A stretch of 29,632 nt of DNA, taken from JADJNW01 sp046314415. Lineage in GTDB: Bacteria; Bacteroidota; Bacteroidia; Chitinophagales; Saprospiraceae. Every line of letters begins with the position of its first letter. Position 1 is the first letter of the stretch. The translations under genes and the position numbers were made by a program. Location of the stretch: the NCBI GenBank assembly GCA_046314415.1, contig JBKBWT010000019.1, positions 1 through 29,632 on the forward strand, read 5' to 3'. The notes below the pieces were generated by a model. That model ran no database searches. It was not told the DNA's origin and worked only from the letters and a program-made list of their open reading frames with translations. This document shows, one piece after another, positions 1 to 10,000 of the stretch.

Positions 1-262
1 GGATTATTTACAACCAAATCAGAATGAAGCACCAATATGATATGGATATGATATTGGGTATTTGTGCCGGTCTTTGGAATTTTTTAATATGCTGATAATC
101 AATTTGACGCAAGTCTATTAATTATTGGGGATTTTTTATTTGAAATATAAGTAAAAAAACAAATGTCAACGTCAAGTGGATAACGTCAAATTTCAAATAG
201 AAAATAAAAAGTCCATATCAAGTGCGGAACGTCAAATGAAAAATCTCCAATAAAAATAAACC
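1..262. other. Intergenic region upstream of the ABC permease, no gene seen
   Basis: This is AT-rich DNA with no convincing coding frame. It holds several GTCAA words and an imperfect 20-bp direct repeat: copy 1 at 172-191 and copy 2 at 218-237, both starting TCAAGTG and ending CGTCAAAT, with three mismatches in the middle. I did not find a convincing TAnnTTTG promoter. The permease may be read from here or from genes left of the window. Confidence 0.5.
172..237. repeat. Imperfect 20-bp direct repeat (two copies)
   Basis: The copies are 172-191 and 218-237, 46 bp apart start to start. They share a 7-base left end (TCAAGTG) and an 8-base right end (CGTCAAAT). They sit 25-90 bp before the permease start codon, so they could be binding sites or a decayed tandem repeat. 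The function is unknown. Confidence 0.45.
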
Positions 263-1627
263 ATGCAAAGAATTTTCTTCAATTTCCTCCTCGCAATGGA
301 GGCGGTGCTGGCGAATCGCTTGCGGGCTTTACTCACCGGGATGGGCATTCTGTTTGGCGTGGCGGCGGTGATTGCCATGCTGGCAATTGGTACCGGTGCC
401 AAGCAATCCATTCTGGATCGGATGAAGCTTATTGGTACAAATAATATTGTGGTCAAAGCGGTCATTCTGGAAGAAGACGATCAATCCAAACCACAAGCAC
501 AAAATGCATCTAACAATAATAATACCGGTGGGGGCAAGGAAAATAATAAAAAGCCTTGGTCGCCGGGGCTGACGATTGCAGACCTCGAAGCCATTCACAC
601 CGTGATTCCGCATGTAGAGCAAATCAGCCCGGAAATTGTACTACCCACTTCGCTGATTGAGGATGGCAAACTTGAAAAAGGACGTTGTATCGGCGTGACC
701 AATGCTTTTTTTGAATTGAATAATTTGAGTCTGAGTCAGGGTAATTTTTTTCATCCGGAACACCTGGAAAATGGACGTTCCGCTTGTATCATCGGTAAAA
801 ATATTCAAACGCGTTTCTTTCCAAATGAATCGCCCATTGGCAAAAAACTAAAAGCCGGTAATAGTTGGCTGACCGTCGTAGGCGTACTGGAAAAACGCAA
901 TGCTAGTGAGGAAAGCCTGCAAAATCTGGGCATTCGCGATTATAATGACGATGTATATATTCCGGTGACAACCGCTTTATTGCGTTTTAAAAACCGCGCA
1001 ATCATTTCCAAAGCGGACATTAGCAGTGGCAATCAATTTTTTGACAATCGCAATCAGCAAAAGAAAGAAGATAATTATCACCAGCTGGACCGCATGGTGG
1101 TGCGTGTAACGGATTCCAAATACCTGCGCTCCGCGGCAGATGTGACGGCGCGTTTGCTCAAGCGTCGGCATCATGATGTCATAGATTTTGAAATAGAAGT
1201 GCCGGAATTATTACTCGAAGAACAGCAGAAGACCCAGGAAACGTTCAATTTCGTGCTTGCCGCCATTGCCGGTATCTCCCTGCTCGTCGGGGGTATTGGC
1301 ATTATGAATATCATGTTAGCCTCGGTGCTGGAAAGAATTAAAGAAATCGGGGTGCGGCGTTCGCTGGGTGCCAAGCAGGAAGACATCGTGCAACAGTTTC
1401 TTTTTGAGGCAGTTACGATCAGTTTGCTTGGTGGCATCATCGGTGTAATTCTGGGCGTCGTTGCAGCGAATTTAATTACATCTTCTTTTGATATTCCAGC
1501 AGTGGTGTCGGCCTGGTCGGTGGTCTTGTCATTTGGGGTAGCGGCGTCGGTGGGTTTGGTTTTTGGTATTTTCCCGGCACGACGTGCTGCCCAGCAAGAC
1601 CCGATTAAAGCATTAAGGGTAGAATGA
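263..1627 (+). CDS. ABC transporter permease, MacB/FtsX type
   Basis: This is an inner-membrane permease of the MacB/FtsX class; such proteins couple cytoplasmic ATP hydrolysis to movement in the periplasm, for efflux, lipoprotein or toxin export. The 454 residues show the usual plan: one N-terminal membrane segment (about 24-44), a large periplasmic MacB_PCD-like domain (about 50-325, with an Asn/Gly-rich low-complexity stretch near 80-90), then three C-terminal membrane segments (about 330-352, 378-402, 412-435). The FtsX signatures GGIGIMNIM and RRSLGAK and the terminal PARRAAQQDPIKALR are all present. No ATPase domain is fused, so it must pair with a separate ATPase, probably encoded to the left of the window. 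The TolC-like gene follows 115 bp downstream on the same strand, which suggests a tripartite export system. The substrate cannot be told from sequence. Confidence 0.9.
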   Translation: MQRIFFNFLLAMEAVLANRLRALLTGMGILFGVAAVIAMLAIGTGAKQSILDRMKLIGTNNIVVKAVILEEDDQSKPQAQNASNNNNTGGGKENNKKPWSPGLTIADLEAIHTVIPHVEQISPEIVLPTSLIEDGKLEKGRCIGVTNAFFELNNLSLSQGNFFHPEHLENGRSACIIGKNIQTRFFPNESPIGKKLKAGNSWLTVVGVLEKRNASEESLQNLGIRDYNDDVYIPVTTALLRFKNRAIISKADISSGNQFFDNRNQQKKEDNYHQLDRMVVRVTDSKYLRSAADVTARLLKRRHHDVIDFEIEVPELLLEEQQKTQETFNFVLAAIAGISLLVGGIGIMNIMLASVLERIKEIGVRRSLGAKQEDIVQQFLFEAVTISLLGGIIGVILGVVAANLITSSFDIPAVVSAWSVVLSFGVAASVGLVFGIFPARRAAQQDPIKALRVE

Positions 1628-1649
1628 TTCTCGCTGCGCGACGCTTTTG

Positions 1650-1740
1650 CAGCTGAAGCACCACCGCATCAAAAGCATCTCAGCATCAACAGTATCCATA
1701 ATATCAACAGCAACAACCGCATCAAAAAAATCTTAAATAT
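1650..1740. repeat. Degenerate GCATCAA-type short repeats between permease and TolC genes
   Basis: The spacer is built of near-copies of GCATCAA/ATATCAACA words spaced about 8-10 bp apart. The period is less regular than at the other gene ends described in this window. No terminator is visible, so the two flanking genes may be co-transcribed. Confidence 0.4.
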
Positions 1741-1742
1741 CC

Positions 1743-3227
1743 ATGAAAAACACCTGGCTCTTATTCTTGATGGTATGTTTGCAATTCAACCCCATTATTG
1801 CGCAAGAACCTGAAGTATATCGGCTTACACTGGATGAGGTAGTCCAACTGGCGCAGAGCGACGCCCCCGATGTGCAATTGGCAAAAACGCGCCTGAGTAA
1901 TTTTTACTGGCAGTTTCAATCATTTAAGGCAGATTATAAACCCATCATTGGTTTCAATGCTACTTTACCAAATTTAAACCGCTCGATTCAACCTATCACG
2001 CTTCCTTCCGGTACTGTAAGTTTTATTCAGCAGTCTTTTATGCAAAATAACGTGGGATTAGCTTTGCAACAAGATATAGGCTTGACCGGCGGAACGGTTA
2101 TTCTAAATTCCAGTTTGAATCGGCTTGATATTTTTCCCAACCCTCTTGTACCACGTTCTATTTCTTATCTCTCTAACCCGGTATCTTTATCATTTATCCA
2201 ACCTTTATTCGGTTTTAATGCATTGAAATGGAACAAGATTATTGAACCGCTGCGCTACCAGGAAGCCAAACGTACTTATTCAGAAGATATGGAAGTGGCG
2301 GCATTTAATGCAGTGCAGCTCTTTTTTGACATATTAATTGCCCAGCTTAATGTAGAGGCGGCTTTACAGGAAAAATCCAATGCGGATACGCTGTACGGCA
2401 TTTCTACCGGACGCTTTGATGTAGGGCGAATTGCAGAGACCGAATTATTGCAAATCGAATTGAGTGTAGCGAATGCAGAAAACTCAATCGCTCAATCCAC
2501 TTTAAATCTGCAATCAAGCATAGAACAATTACGTACTTTTTTGGGGATACAAAAGGCGGTGCGTTTTGAAATGGTTCCACCCACCGAATTACCCGATTTT
2601 TACGTAGATCCCAACAAAGCCTTACAAGCTGCCTTGCAAAATCGTAGTGTTATTGTAGCGTTGGAACGCCGCTTGCGGGAAGCCGAGCGAAATGTGGCAC
2701 AAGCCAATCGGCAGACCGGACCCCAGGTTAATGTAAATGCTGCTTTTGGTTTGCAACAAACAGGGAATACTTTTCCAGGTGCTTTTCAAAATTTATTGGA
2801 TCGGGAGCAAATCAGTATTGGTTTGGATATTCCTATTGTTGATTTTGGTAAAGCTAAAGCCCGACGTGAAATTGCCCAATCCAACCTTGAACTCGAACGC
2901 CTCAATGTCTCCCAGGAGCGCGTCAATTTTGAGCAAAATATCTTATTGAAAGTCAAGCAGTTCGATCTCGTGCGCAGTCAGGTGCAGCGTGCCTTGCGTG
3001 CGTACGAAGTGTCGCGCAAACGCCAGGAGATGACGCGTAATCGTTATTATATTGGTAAAATCGGCATTACGGATTTGAACATCGCGGTGCAGGAACAGGA
3101 AGCCGCCCGCCGCACGTATATCACCTCGCTTCGCAATTTCTGGGAAGCTTACTATGATCTGCGCCGCAGCACTTTATATGATTTTGCAAATGATCGCTCC
3201 CTGGTGAATCTGCCGGAGGGGTATTAA
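1743..3227 (+). CDS. TolC-family outer-membrane efflux protein
   Basis: This is a TolC-family outer-membrane channel component. It has 494 residues, a normal length for the family. It starts with a signal peptide (hydrophobic LLFLMVCLQF, likely cleavage after IIAQ near residue 21). Two OEP-type repeats follow (about 28-265 and 275-480), rich in long amphipathic helices with Gln, Glu, Ala and Arg (for example LTLDEVVQLAQSDAPDVQLA near the start and a matching stretch in the second half). In the family, three copies form a beta-barrel with a periplasmic helical tunnel that docks to an inner-membrane pump. The preceding gene encodes a MacB-like permease, so the pair probably serves one export system. 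The periplasmic adaptor (HlyD/MacA) and ATPase are not in the window. Confidence 0.92.
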   Translation: MKNTWLLFLMVCLQFNPIIAQEPEVYRLTLDEVVQLAQSDAPDVQLAKTRLSNFYWQFQSFKADYKPIIGFNATLPNLNRSIQPITLPSGTVSFIQQSFMQNNVGLALQQDIGLTGGTVILNSSLNRLDIFPNPLVPRSISYLSNPVSLSFIQPLFGFNALKWNKIIEPLRYQEAKRTYSEDMEVAAFNAVQLFFDILIAQLNVEAALQEKSNADTLYGISTGRFDVGRIAETELLQIELSVANAENSIAQSTLNLQSSIEQLRTFLGIQKAVRFEMVPPTELPDFYVDPNKALQAALQNRSVIVALERRLREAERNVAQANRQTGPQVNVNAAFGLQQTGNTFPGAFQNLLDREQISIGLDIPIVDFGKAKARREIAQSNLELERLNVSQERVNFEQNILLKVKQFDLVRSQVQRALRAYEVSRKRQEMTRNRYYIGKIGITDLNIAVQEQEAARRTYITSLRNFWEAYYDLRRSTLYDFANDRSLVNLPEGY

Positions 3228-3247
3228 TGGAATTACTTATTTTTAAA

Positions 3248-3347
3248 TAATTGATTTTCAATTTTTAATTCATTATTTTTTTACCTGAAGGCAAAGATAA
3301 TGTGCACGAAAGACAATACCAGAGCTGGCAGATACAATGCCATTTTT
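3248..3347 (+). terminator. Weak hairpins between convergent genes (possible terminator)
   Basis: Two small stems lie between the convergent TolC and protease genes. The first is AT-rich: AATTGA (3249-3254), a 3-base loop, TCAATT (3258-3263), then T. The second is TGGCA (3326-3330), a 7-base loop, TGCCA (3338-3342), then five T. Either could end plus-strand transcription of the TolC gene, but both stems are short. I see no matching T-tailed hairpin for the minus-strand gene. Confidence 0.35.
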
Positions 3348-3350
3348 CGA

Positions 3351-6300
3351 TTAATGTTGTATCAGCACTTTTTTGGTCACACTTCCTTGCGCTGTCTGGA
3401 TATTTAAAAAATAGATGCCATTTACTAAATGACTCGTATTAAATTGTAATAATGTGGTCGGATTATTCACTTGCTTATATTGTAATAATTGTCCATTGAT
3501 ATTATATAAATTGATTTTTATTACATTTTCTGATAAATAATTGAATTGAATATTTAGTAAATCTTGTGTTGGATTAGGGAAAATTGTTATATGCTGCTCG
3601 TTCCAGTGCTGATTGGTACTTGATGTAGGATTTTGTTGAATTTGGATGTAAGCGCGTTGTTTGGGCAGCCAGCCGCCTCTGCCATCTTCCACCACAAAAG
3701 TAAAACTGTCGATGCCCACTGCTTCGCCCTTATGGAGATATTGGAGTTGCAAATCGTTGATATCCTGCTGGGTGAATTGGTTCCCAGCCTTTAGTAGCGT
3801 ATCGTGTAATCGTAAATCGCCTTTGCGCGGGGCGACGACGAGCGTGTAGGTTAGTTGTTGGGTGGAGTGATCCATTTCAAGTTGAGCAGGGGTATAGCGT
3901 TGGCTACCTCGGTTGGGTACAAAGAGCGTATCATTTTGAGCCAGGACGAGCGTACTGCTATGAAAATTGCCACAAATTTCCAGCGTAGCAGCCTGTAGTT
4001 CACCCAATGAATTGCCGCTTGCATAATTTTGCATTTGCAAGGTCCAAATACCCGCAGCATTCTTACCATAATAATTTGAAAAAAAGCCACGCGGACGTAC
4101 GGTTTGTCCATTTTCGGGAGGGCAGGCGATGGAGGTATTAAAGACTTCTCCATCAAAATTAAGAAATATGTTTTGTGAAGAACCGCAAGCCTGATCATAT
4201 ACAAGTTCTCTTCTACCACTTGGATCTATTAAGCTCACCCGGAGTGCATTTACCTGATTCGTTTTAATGCGCAGATTCAGCATATTAATATCACTTATAA
4301 TTACAGAATCTTTAATAAATACCTCCGCATGACTGATTTGATTGGGTGGAATAGGAATGGGCGTGGTAACAACAGGATATTGGCGGCAAGCACCGCCGCT
4401 AAAAACAAAAGGCTCAGAAAATTCACCTTCGGTACAATCGTTTTTGGCACGAACTCGCCAGTAATACAGCTGCCCGGCTTGAAATCTGACATTGGGGAAA
4501 AAGGCTGGGCTACTTAAGTTGGCAAAACTGCGAATAATGGAAGTGCCAAACGCAGGCGTCGTTGCCAGTTCAAAATCATAGGTACGGGCTCCCATGGGTG
4601 CTTCCCAGGTAAAAAAAGAGGATTGTCTTGATGAGACAAGTGCTCCATCTTCGGGGTAACCCGCTTGTAAGTTAGAAAGATGATTCGGTAATATTGTAAA
4701 ATCAATTGGAACCAGGATGATTCTACCGGCAGCATTCGTTGCCTTTACTTGAAAAGTAAAGAATTGTTGCGTTTGTTCGTGAAAATTAAAAACCAGTTCG
4801 ACTTGAGCCGGCGGGATAACTCGGCTTTGCGTAAAAACGGCGGACACATCATCGGGTAATTCCCCGACTAAATCTAGTTGAACCCATTCGTTATAACCTA
4901 AAAGCGTGTCAATGCTAATTAGGAATCTTAAGGGTTCGGGTAAGCAATGCAGTGGAATTTGTCTGGGAGCGACCTGTAGGGTATAAGCGGGTTCGTTTGG
5001 TGCATTTATCTGAAAATCAGTATCGCTGATGTCAAAGAAAATATTGTCTGCCGCTTCAATCAAAATGCGTGCGTGCTTAGTGATCACTGTAGGTAATTGC
5101 ACGGTTGCAAAGCCATTATTTTCTACGCGTTTCGCCAAGGTATAAGGATAAGTATTGCCTCCATCGGTAGATAAGCGGATGTTCACCTGTCGGCAATTTA
5201 CCGGAAACGTATGCGTATTCGCAACTGCCCAGCGAATGTCCACGAAGCTGCCGATTTCTAAGCTGGTACTGTGATCATTTGGAAAGACCACCTGAAAAGG
5301 TCCGACATTGGCATTGGTATTCACTTCTACATCGGTCCAGGCAACTGCTCCACCACCGGAATGGTTATCACGCACTACGCAGCGAAAGTTCAATTGTTGA
5401 TTGCCAGTGGGCAATACTTCGAATGGATCATTTTGTCCGCTCAGGAGCGTTGACATTGCCGGGAAAGTGCGGCGCGGATTGGGCGTCGGCGCAAACATTC
5501 GGAAAAGACTGGTGTTTTCACCAGGATTATTCTGTTCCCAGGAGTACGTGAGTGAATCCTGATCGGCATCTTGTCCCAACGCTTCCAGCGCGAAGGGCGT
5601 TTGAATGGGAATATAGAGTCCGTTGCGATGGGCATGCGTTACCGTGGGAGCTGTATTCTCGACCGTAGGCACTATGGTTCCACAGCCTTCATCGCTTCTT
5701 TGTCGGATGACGGTAAGCATATTCTGTAAGGAAATCGCATGAAAATAAGGCAGTTTATCCTGCAAATTGTAGGACATGATGCTATGCCCACAAAATGGTT
5801 CCAGCCCAACAAAATATTGGAAAGTATTGCAAGAAGCGCTAAAAGTATGATTTGCAGCAATTTGGTGCCCTATTTCATGGGCAAAAATATTTGTGACAAC
5901 AGCATCTAAATCAGCCGAAGTAAAACAAGTAACGCCGCCCGCCCGATTATTCCGACACAGACTACGCAAATGGGCGATGCCATTTGCACCTGCACAATTT
6001 ACGACAAAAATATGCCCTAAGTCATATTGCCTTAGGGAAATCGGTAAGTTGTATTCAAAAATATAACTACTTCTATTCAAAATTTCGCTCACCTGATCAG
6101 TAGTTGGAAAAGGATCTGTGGCTGGATTGGTAAAAATAAGTTGATCATTATTGGCAACCAATTGAAAACGGACACTTAAATCTCGTTCATAAATATGATT
6201 CATACGATTTACCGCGCTTGCCACCATTGCTAATGCACTTTGTACATTTCCGCCAAATTGTTGTACAAACTCACCGGTGCAAGCCACCGCCAGCCGGAAT

Positions 6301-6854
6301 ACACGCAGACTGACAGCATTCTCCCGCTGTTGAATCAGATCGCTTGTTAATTCTAAGGAAGTATCGGAGGATTGAGTAGCACAACTCGAAATAGTCGTAC
6401 TTACAAAATCATCTGCATAATAAGATATATATTTATTGTATTCATTTCTAATTGGATCGACGTAAACGGTGCGCTCATTTATTTCGAGCATCGCGTGAAA
6501 CCCGTCCGGTGAAAGATCAACTCGTGCCGGTGCGGCATTTGGTGCTGCCCGTAAGGTTCGAATAGCAGGGTAACGCATTGCCAATTCCGACGCCATTACT
6601 GAAGTTTCTTCCAAGGCAATCGTGTAAAAGTCACCATCGGGCAAGGGCAACGTGATGCGTAAAGGCTGTCCGTCTTTTTGTAACAAACTAGTTTGTAACT
6701 GAGCTAAATCCAATTGATACACCTGATAATTAGCAGCCGATGCAAATGGAATGGTTGCTTCGGTTCGTGCTAGCGGATGCCAATATTTGGTGCCATTTTG
6801 ACTGTGTAAAGGCAGGAGGAATAATAAAAAATAGCAGCCTATAATCCATTTCAT
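3351..6854 (-). CDS. Secreted reprolysin-like zinc metalloprotease with P-domain and T9SS sorting domain
   Basis: This is a predicted extracellular zinc protease of about 1167 residues. I place the start at 6854 because it opens directly onto a signal peptide (MKWIIGCYFLLFLLPLHSQ); the frame stays open to 6965, but that extension runs into the terminator of the neighbouring gene. After a propeptide-like region comes the catalytic domain with HEIGHQIAANHTF (zinc ligands about H326, H330, H336) and the Met-turn SIMSYN. Next come Ig/Fn3-like modules, an Fn3-like stretch with YYWRVRAKNDC, a proprotein-convertase P-domain (RVSLIDPSGRRELVYDQ), a cadherin/CSPG-like repeat, and a C-terminal type A T9SS sorting domain (IFPNPTQDLLNIQF ... 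GIYFLNIQT). It is a paralogue of the gene at 7050-10625 with the same domain order. The role is probably degradation of external protein. Confidence 0.92.
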   Translation of the reverse strand: MKWIIGCYFLLFLLPLHSQNGTKYWHPLARTEATIPFASAANYQVYQLDLAQLQTSLLQKDGQPLRITLPLPDGDFYTIALEETSVMASELAMRYPAIRTLRAAPNAAPARVDLSPDGFHAMLEINERTVYVDPIRNEYNKYISYYADDFVSTTISSCATQSSDTSLELTSDLIQQRENAVSLRVFRLAVACTGEFVQQFGGNVQSALAMVASAVNRMNHIYERDLSVRFQLVANNDQLIFTNPATDPFPTTDQVSEILNRSSYIFEYNLPISLRQYDLGHIFVVNCAGANGIAHLRSLCRNNRAGGVTCFTSADLDAVVTNIFAHEIGHQIAANHTFSASCNTFQYFVGLEPFCGHSIMSYNLQDKLPYFHAISLQNMLTVIRQRSDEGCGTIVPTVENTAPTVTHAHRNGLYIPIQTPFALEALGQDADQDSLTYSWEQNNPGENTSLFRMFAPTPNPRRTFPAMSTLLSGQNDPFEVLPTGNQQLNFRCVVRDNHSGGGAVAWTDVEVNTNANVGPFQVVFPNDHSTSLEIGSFVDIRWAVANTHTFPVNCRQVNIRLSTDGGNTYPYTLAKRVENNGFATVQLPTVITKHARILIEAADNIFFDISDTDFQINAPNEPAYTLQVAPRQIPLHCLPEPLRFLISIDTLLGYNEWVQLDLVGELPDDVSAVFTQSRVIPPAQVELVFNFHEQTQQFFTFQVKATNAAGRIILVPIDFTILPNHLSNLQAGYPEDGALVSSRQSSFFTWEAPMGARTYDFELATTPAFGTSIIRSFANLSSPAFFPNVRFQAGQLYYWRVRAKNDCTEGEFSEPFVFSGGACRQYPVVTTPIPIPPNQISHAEVFIKDSVIISDINMLNLRIKTNQVNALRVSLIDPSGRRELVYDQACGSSQNIFLNFDGEVFNTSIACPPENGQTVRPRGFFSNYYGKNAAGIWTLQMQNYASGNSLGELQAATLEICGNFHSSTLVLAQNDTLFVPNRGSQRYTPAQLEMDHSTQQLTYTLVVAPRKGDLRLHDTLLKAGNQFTQQDINDLQLQYLHKGEAVGIDSFTFVVEDGRGGWLPKQRAYIQIQQNPTSSTNQHWNEQHITIFPNPTQDLLNIQFNYLSENVIKINLYNINGQLLQYKQVNNPTTLLQFNTSHLVNGIYFLNIQTAQGSVTKKVLIQH

Positions 6855-6951
6855 GGAATCATATAATAACGGTTTCTGAATATGTATAAAATTACAAAAG
6901 TGAATGTATGTATGAAGCAGGTAATGAAGGTTATGTAAATAGCCGACAAAA

Positions 6952-6987
6952 ATTAAATGGCACATTGCTTGCAGTGTGCCATTTAAT
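6952..6987 (-). terminator. Strong intrinsic terminator after the upstream protease
   Basis: A perfect 13-bp inverted repeat (arms 6952-6964 and 6975-6987, core ATGGCACA/TGTGCCAT) encloses a 10-base loop. Read on the minus strand the stem is followed directly by TTTTTG. It lies about 60-100 bases past the stop of the protease at 7050-10625 and ahead of the start of the next protease, so the two paralogues are probably transcribed separately. Confidence 0.8.
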
Positions 6988-7049
6988 AAGTATATCTTAT
7001 TTTATAATATAAATAGCGCTTATTCTAATTTAACTTATAGCATCAAATA

Positions 7050-10000
7050 TTAATGCTGTATGGTTACCTTCTTTGTTGCCATTCCTTCGGCAGTACGCAC
7101 TGTGAGGAAATACATGCCACTTGGTAACTGATTGGTATTCAATTGCAAAGTTTGAGCTGCATAGTCAAAACGCTCGCGTTGCACCTCTTGTCCTTGCGCG
7201 TTGAATAAGCTTAGTAACACTGCCCCTTTCGGCAATTCATTAAACTGCACATTCAACAGATCACGCGTTGGATTCGGATAAACCATTACGGCATTGTCAT
7301 TCAATAAATCATTGACGCCAACAGTTGCATTCGCATCTATTTGAATATTAGCTCTTTGTGTGGGTAACCAGCCGCCGGTACCGTCTTCTACCACAAAAAG
7401 AAAGCTGTCGAAAGTAGCATTATTGCCATTATGCGTGTATTGCAGTTGGAAATTGTTGATTTCCGCCTGGGTAAATGTGCTTCCCACTTGTAAGGGTGCA
7501 CCTCCGCGCAGCAGCGTGCCATGTTGGGGCAGCGTGACCAGCAGATAGGTCAATTGCGTAGGCGTATTGTCGGTGTCCGTTACTTCCAATTGATTGCGGG
7601 TATAAGTATTGGTTTTGCCCGGGGGCACTTTCAAAGTATCATTCTTCAGCAGAGAAGGATTATTGGGCGACAGCGTACTACAAAACTCAATATTCCAACT
7701 TTGGATAGAGCCGCCACCACCGGCAGTGACTACGCGGGTGCGCAGTGTCCAGGTGCCAGCCGTATTTTGTCCTTTGAAAGCCGATAGCGCTTGTACCGGT
7801 CGAACCACCGTACGGTTGGCCGGCGGACAAACAATTGCGCCTGGCGCTTCATCGTCAAAGCCCGTTTCCAGTCGGGTCGTATTGTTGGTACAAGACTGAT
7901 CGTACAAAATCACTTCGGTACCTGCCGGACTAATGAGCGTTAGCCGGAGGTTGCGTACCGTTTCGTAGTTGATGCGAATTTGCGGAATATTAATATCATT
8001 GATAATACCTTGAGTCGGAATGTTGACGACAGAGTTGACCGTTGGTAAGCCCGAAGCGGAAATATTCACCGGTACATTCGCACTTGCGGTAGAAGCACAA
8101 GATACCGCGGCAGTGCGGAATACGGAAGGCTCCAGGAAGGCACCCTTACCGCATTCATTGACCGGACGGACGCGCCAGAAGTAAAGGCGATTTTCTTCAA
8201 ATTGTAGTTGGTTTGACATGTAGGTCGTATCCTGTAAATTGCTTACGCTGGCAATCACGGTGTTGCCAAAAGTCGGGCTGGTCGCCAACTCAAAGTCGTA
8301 TGTATTTGCATTCGGCGATTTGCGCCAGGCAAAAGAAGTCGAAATACCAATATTGGATGCTCCATTAACTGGCTGTAAAAGAGCAAGTTGTGAAAAATCA
8401 TTCGAGACAGTACTAAAACTGAGCGGAATGGATTGCGAGACATTATTGGCAGTTGCTTTCAATTCCAGATTGAAAGTACCTTCAATTTGGGTTTTAAACT
8501 GAATTGTCAAGGTTGTCGCTTCTGATGGCGCAACGGGATTTTTAGCAAACGTCACTACTGCATCTGTAGGCAAATTTCCTTCCACTGACAAGGTCAAAGG
8601 TGTGTTAAAGCCCAGAATATCATCGGTTTGTACAGTAAACTGTAAGGGTTGTGGCAAGCACTGCTGCGAAATGCCCCGCGGCGTTGCATTTAAGGTGAAT
8701 CCGCTTCGAGTGGCGGGCCATATTTGAAAATTCCGATTGGAAATATCAAAGAAAATATTGTCAGCCGCTTCAATGCGTACGCGCGCCCGATTCGTTGCAA
8801 CTTCTGGGACAGGAATTTTGGCTGTTCCGGTATTCGGAGCGTTTTGTGCCAGCACAATCGGAAAGGTCAAACCCCCATCGGTTGAAAGTAAAATGTTGAC
8901 CGATTTACAATTGACCAATGCTTTATCCGTATTCGCTACATCCCAGCGCACTTCTACGTAGGCACCGGCGGTCCATTGCACCGTATCATCATTCGGGAAA
9001 GTCACGCGGAAAGGTCCGGCTTCTTTGGTTGCTTTGAATTTGACATCCTTCCACACCGAAGCGCCCGCCTGCGTGCGATTGTCGCGCACCAGACATCGAA
9101 AACTCATATCACGGGTTGTATCCGGAAGTCTGCCATCGGCATTGATAAAATCATTGAGAATACTATTCAAATTTGGGAAGACCCGTTTAGGATTGTTACT
9201 TGGTGTCAACATTGGGAAGAGCGCACCATCCGGGTCTAATTGTTCCCAGGAGTAAGTTAAGGGGTCATTGTCGGCATCCGTAGTCGTCGCATTTAGCTCG
9301 AAAGGTGTTTGTATAGGAATGTAAAATCCATTGGGATAATTCAGGGTTAATTCCGGTTCATTATTTTGCACTTGTACAATGCTGGCGCAGCCGCTACCTG
9401 TTCCCGTCCGGGAGTAATTGGTAATCTGTTGAATGGAGAAGCTGTGAAAAAAGGGAATCGGATTGCCAGAGTAAGACATAATCGAGCTTCCGCAAACGGG
9501 TTCAAAGGCTGTACTGGGGCTGAGTTGATCCGGATCGCACCCTGACCCAAAAGTATGGCTTGCACTAAACTGATGCCCCACCTCATGCGCAAAGACGCGC
9601 AGGGCGGTACTCTCCAACCCACCTCTGAAACAACTCACACCGGCAGCACGTGCGTTGCCACAAACGCCCAAAGATGCAATACCCCCGACATCATCGCAAT
9701 CGCCCGTAAATACGTGACCCAAGTCATATTCCTGAAAACTAATCCGAAAAACATTGCCGAATACCTGCACTTGTTGCTGGATCAAATTTCTTCCCTGATT
9801 GCTGTTGGTATAAGGATCCGTTGCCGGGTCAAGCGAAATCAAGCGCTCGTTATTATTAATCAGGATCAAGCGGATGGCTACATCGCGCTCGAATACTTGA
9901 TTGGCACGGTTTACTACAGTATTAATTGCGGATAGCACGCTCATGGTTGTGCCACCAAAACGCTGCGCAAATTCTCCGGTGGTGGAAATGGCAATGCGAA

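Noticed and set aside
6855..6965. N-terminal extension of the first metalloprotease to 6965
   Set aside because: The extra residues run into the 13-bp terminator of the neighbouring gene, and a canonical signal peptide starts at 6854.
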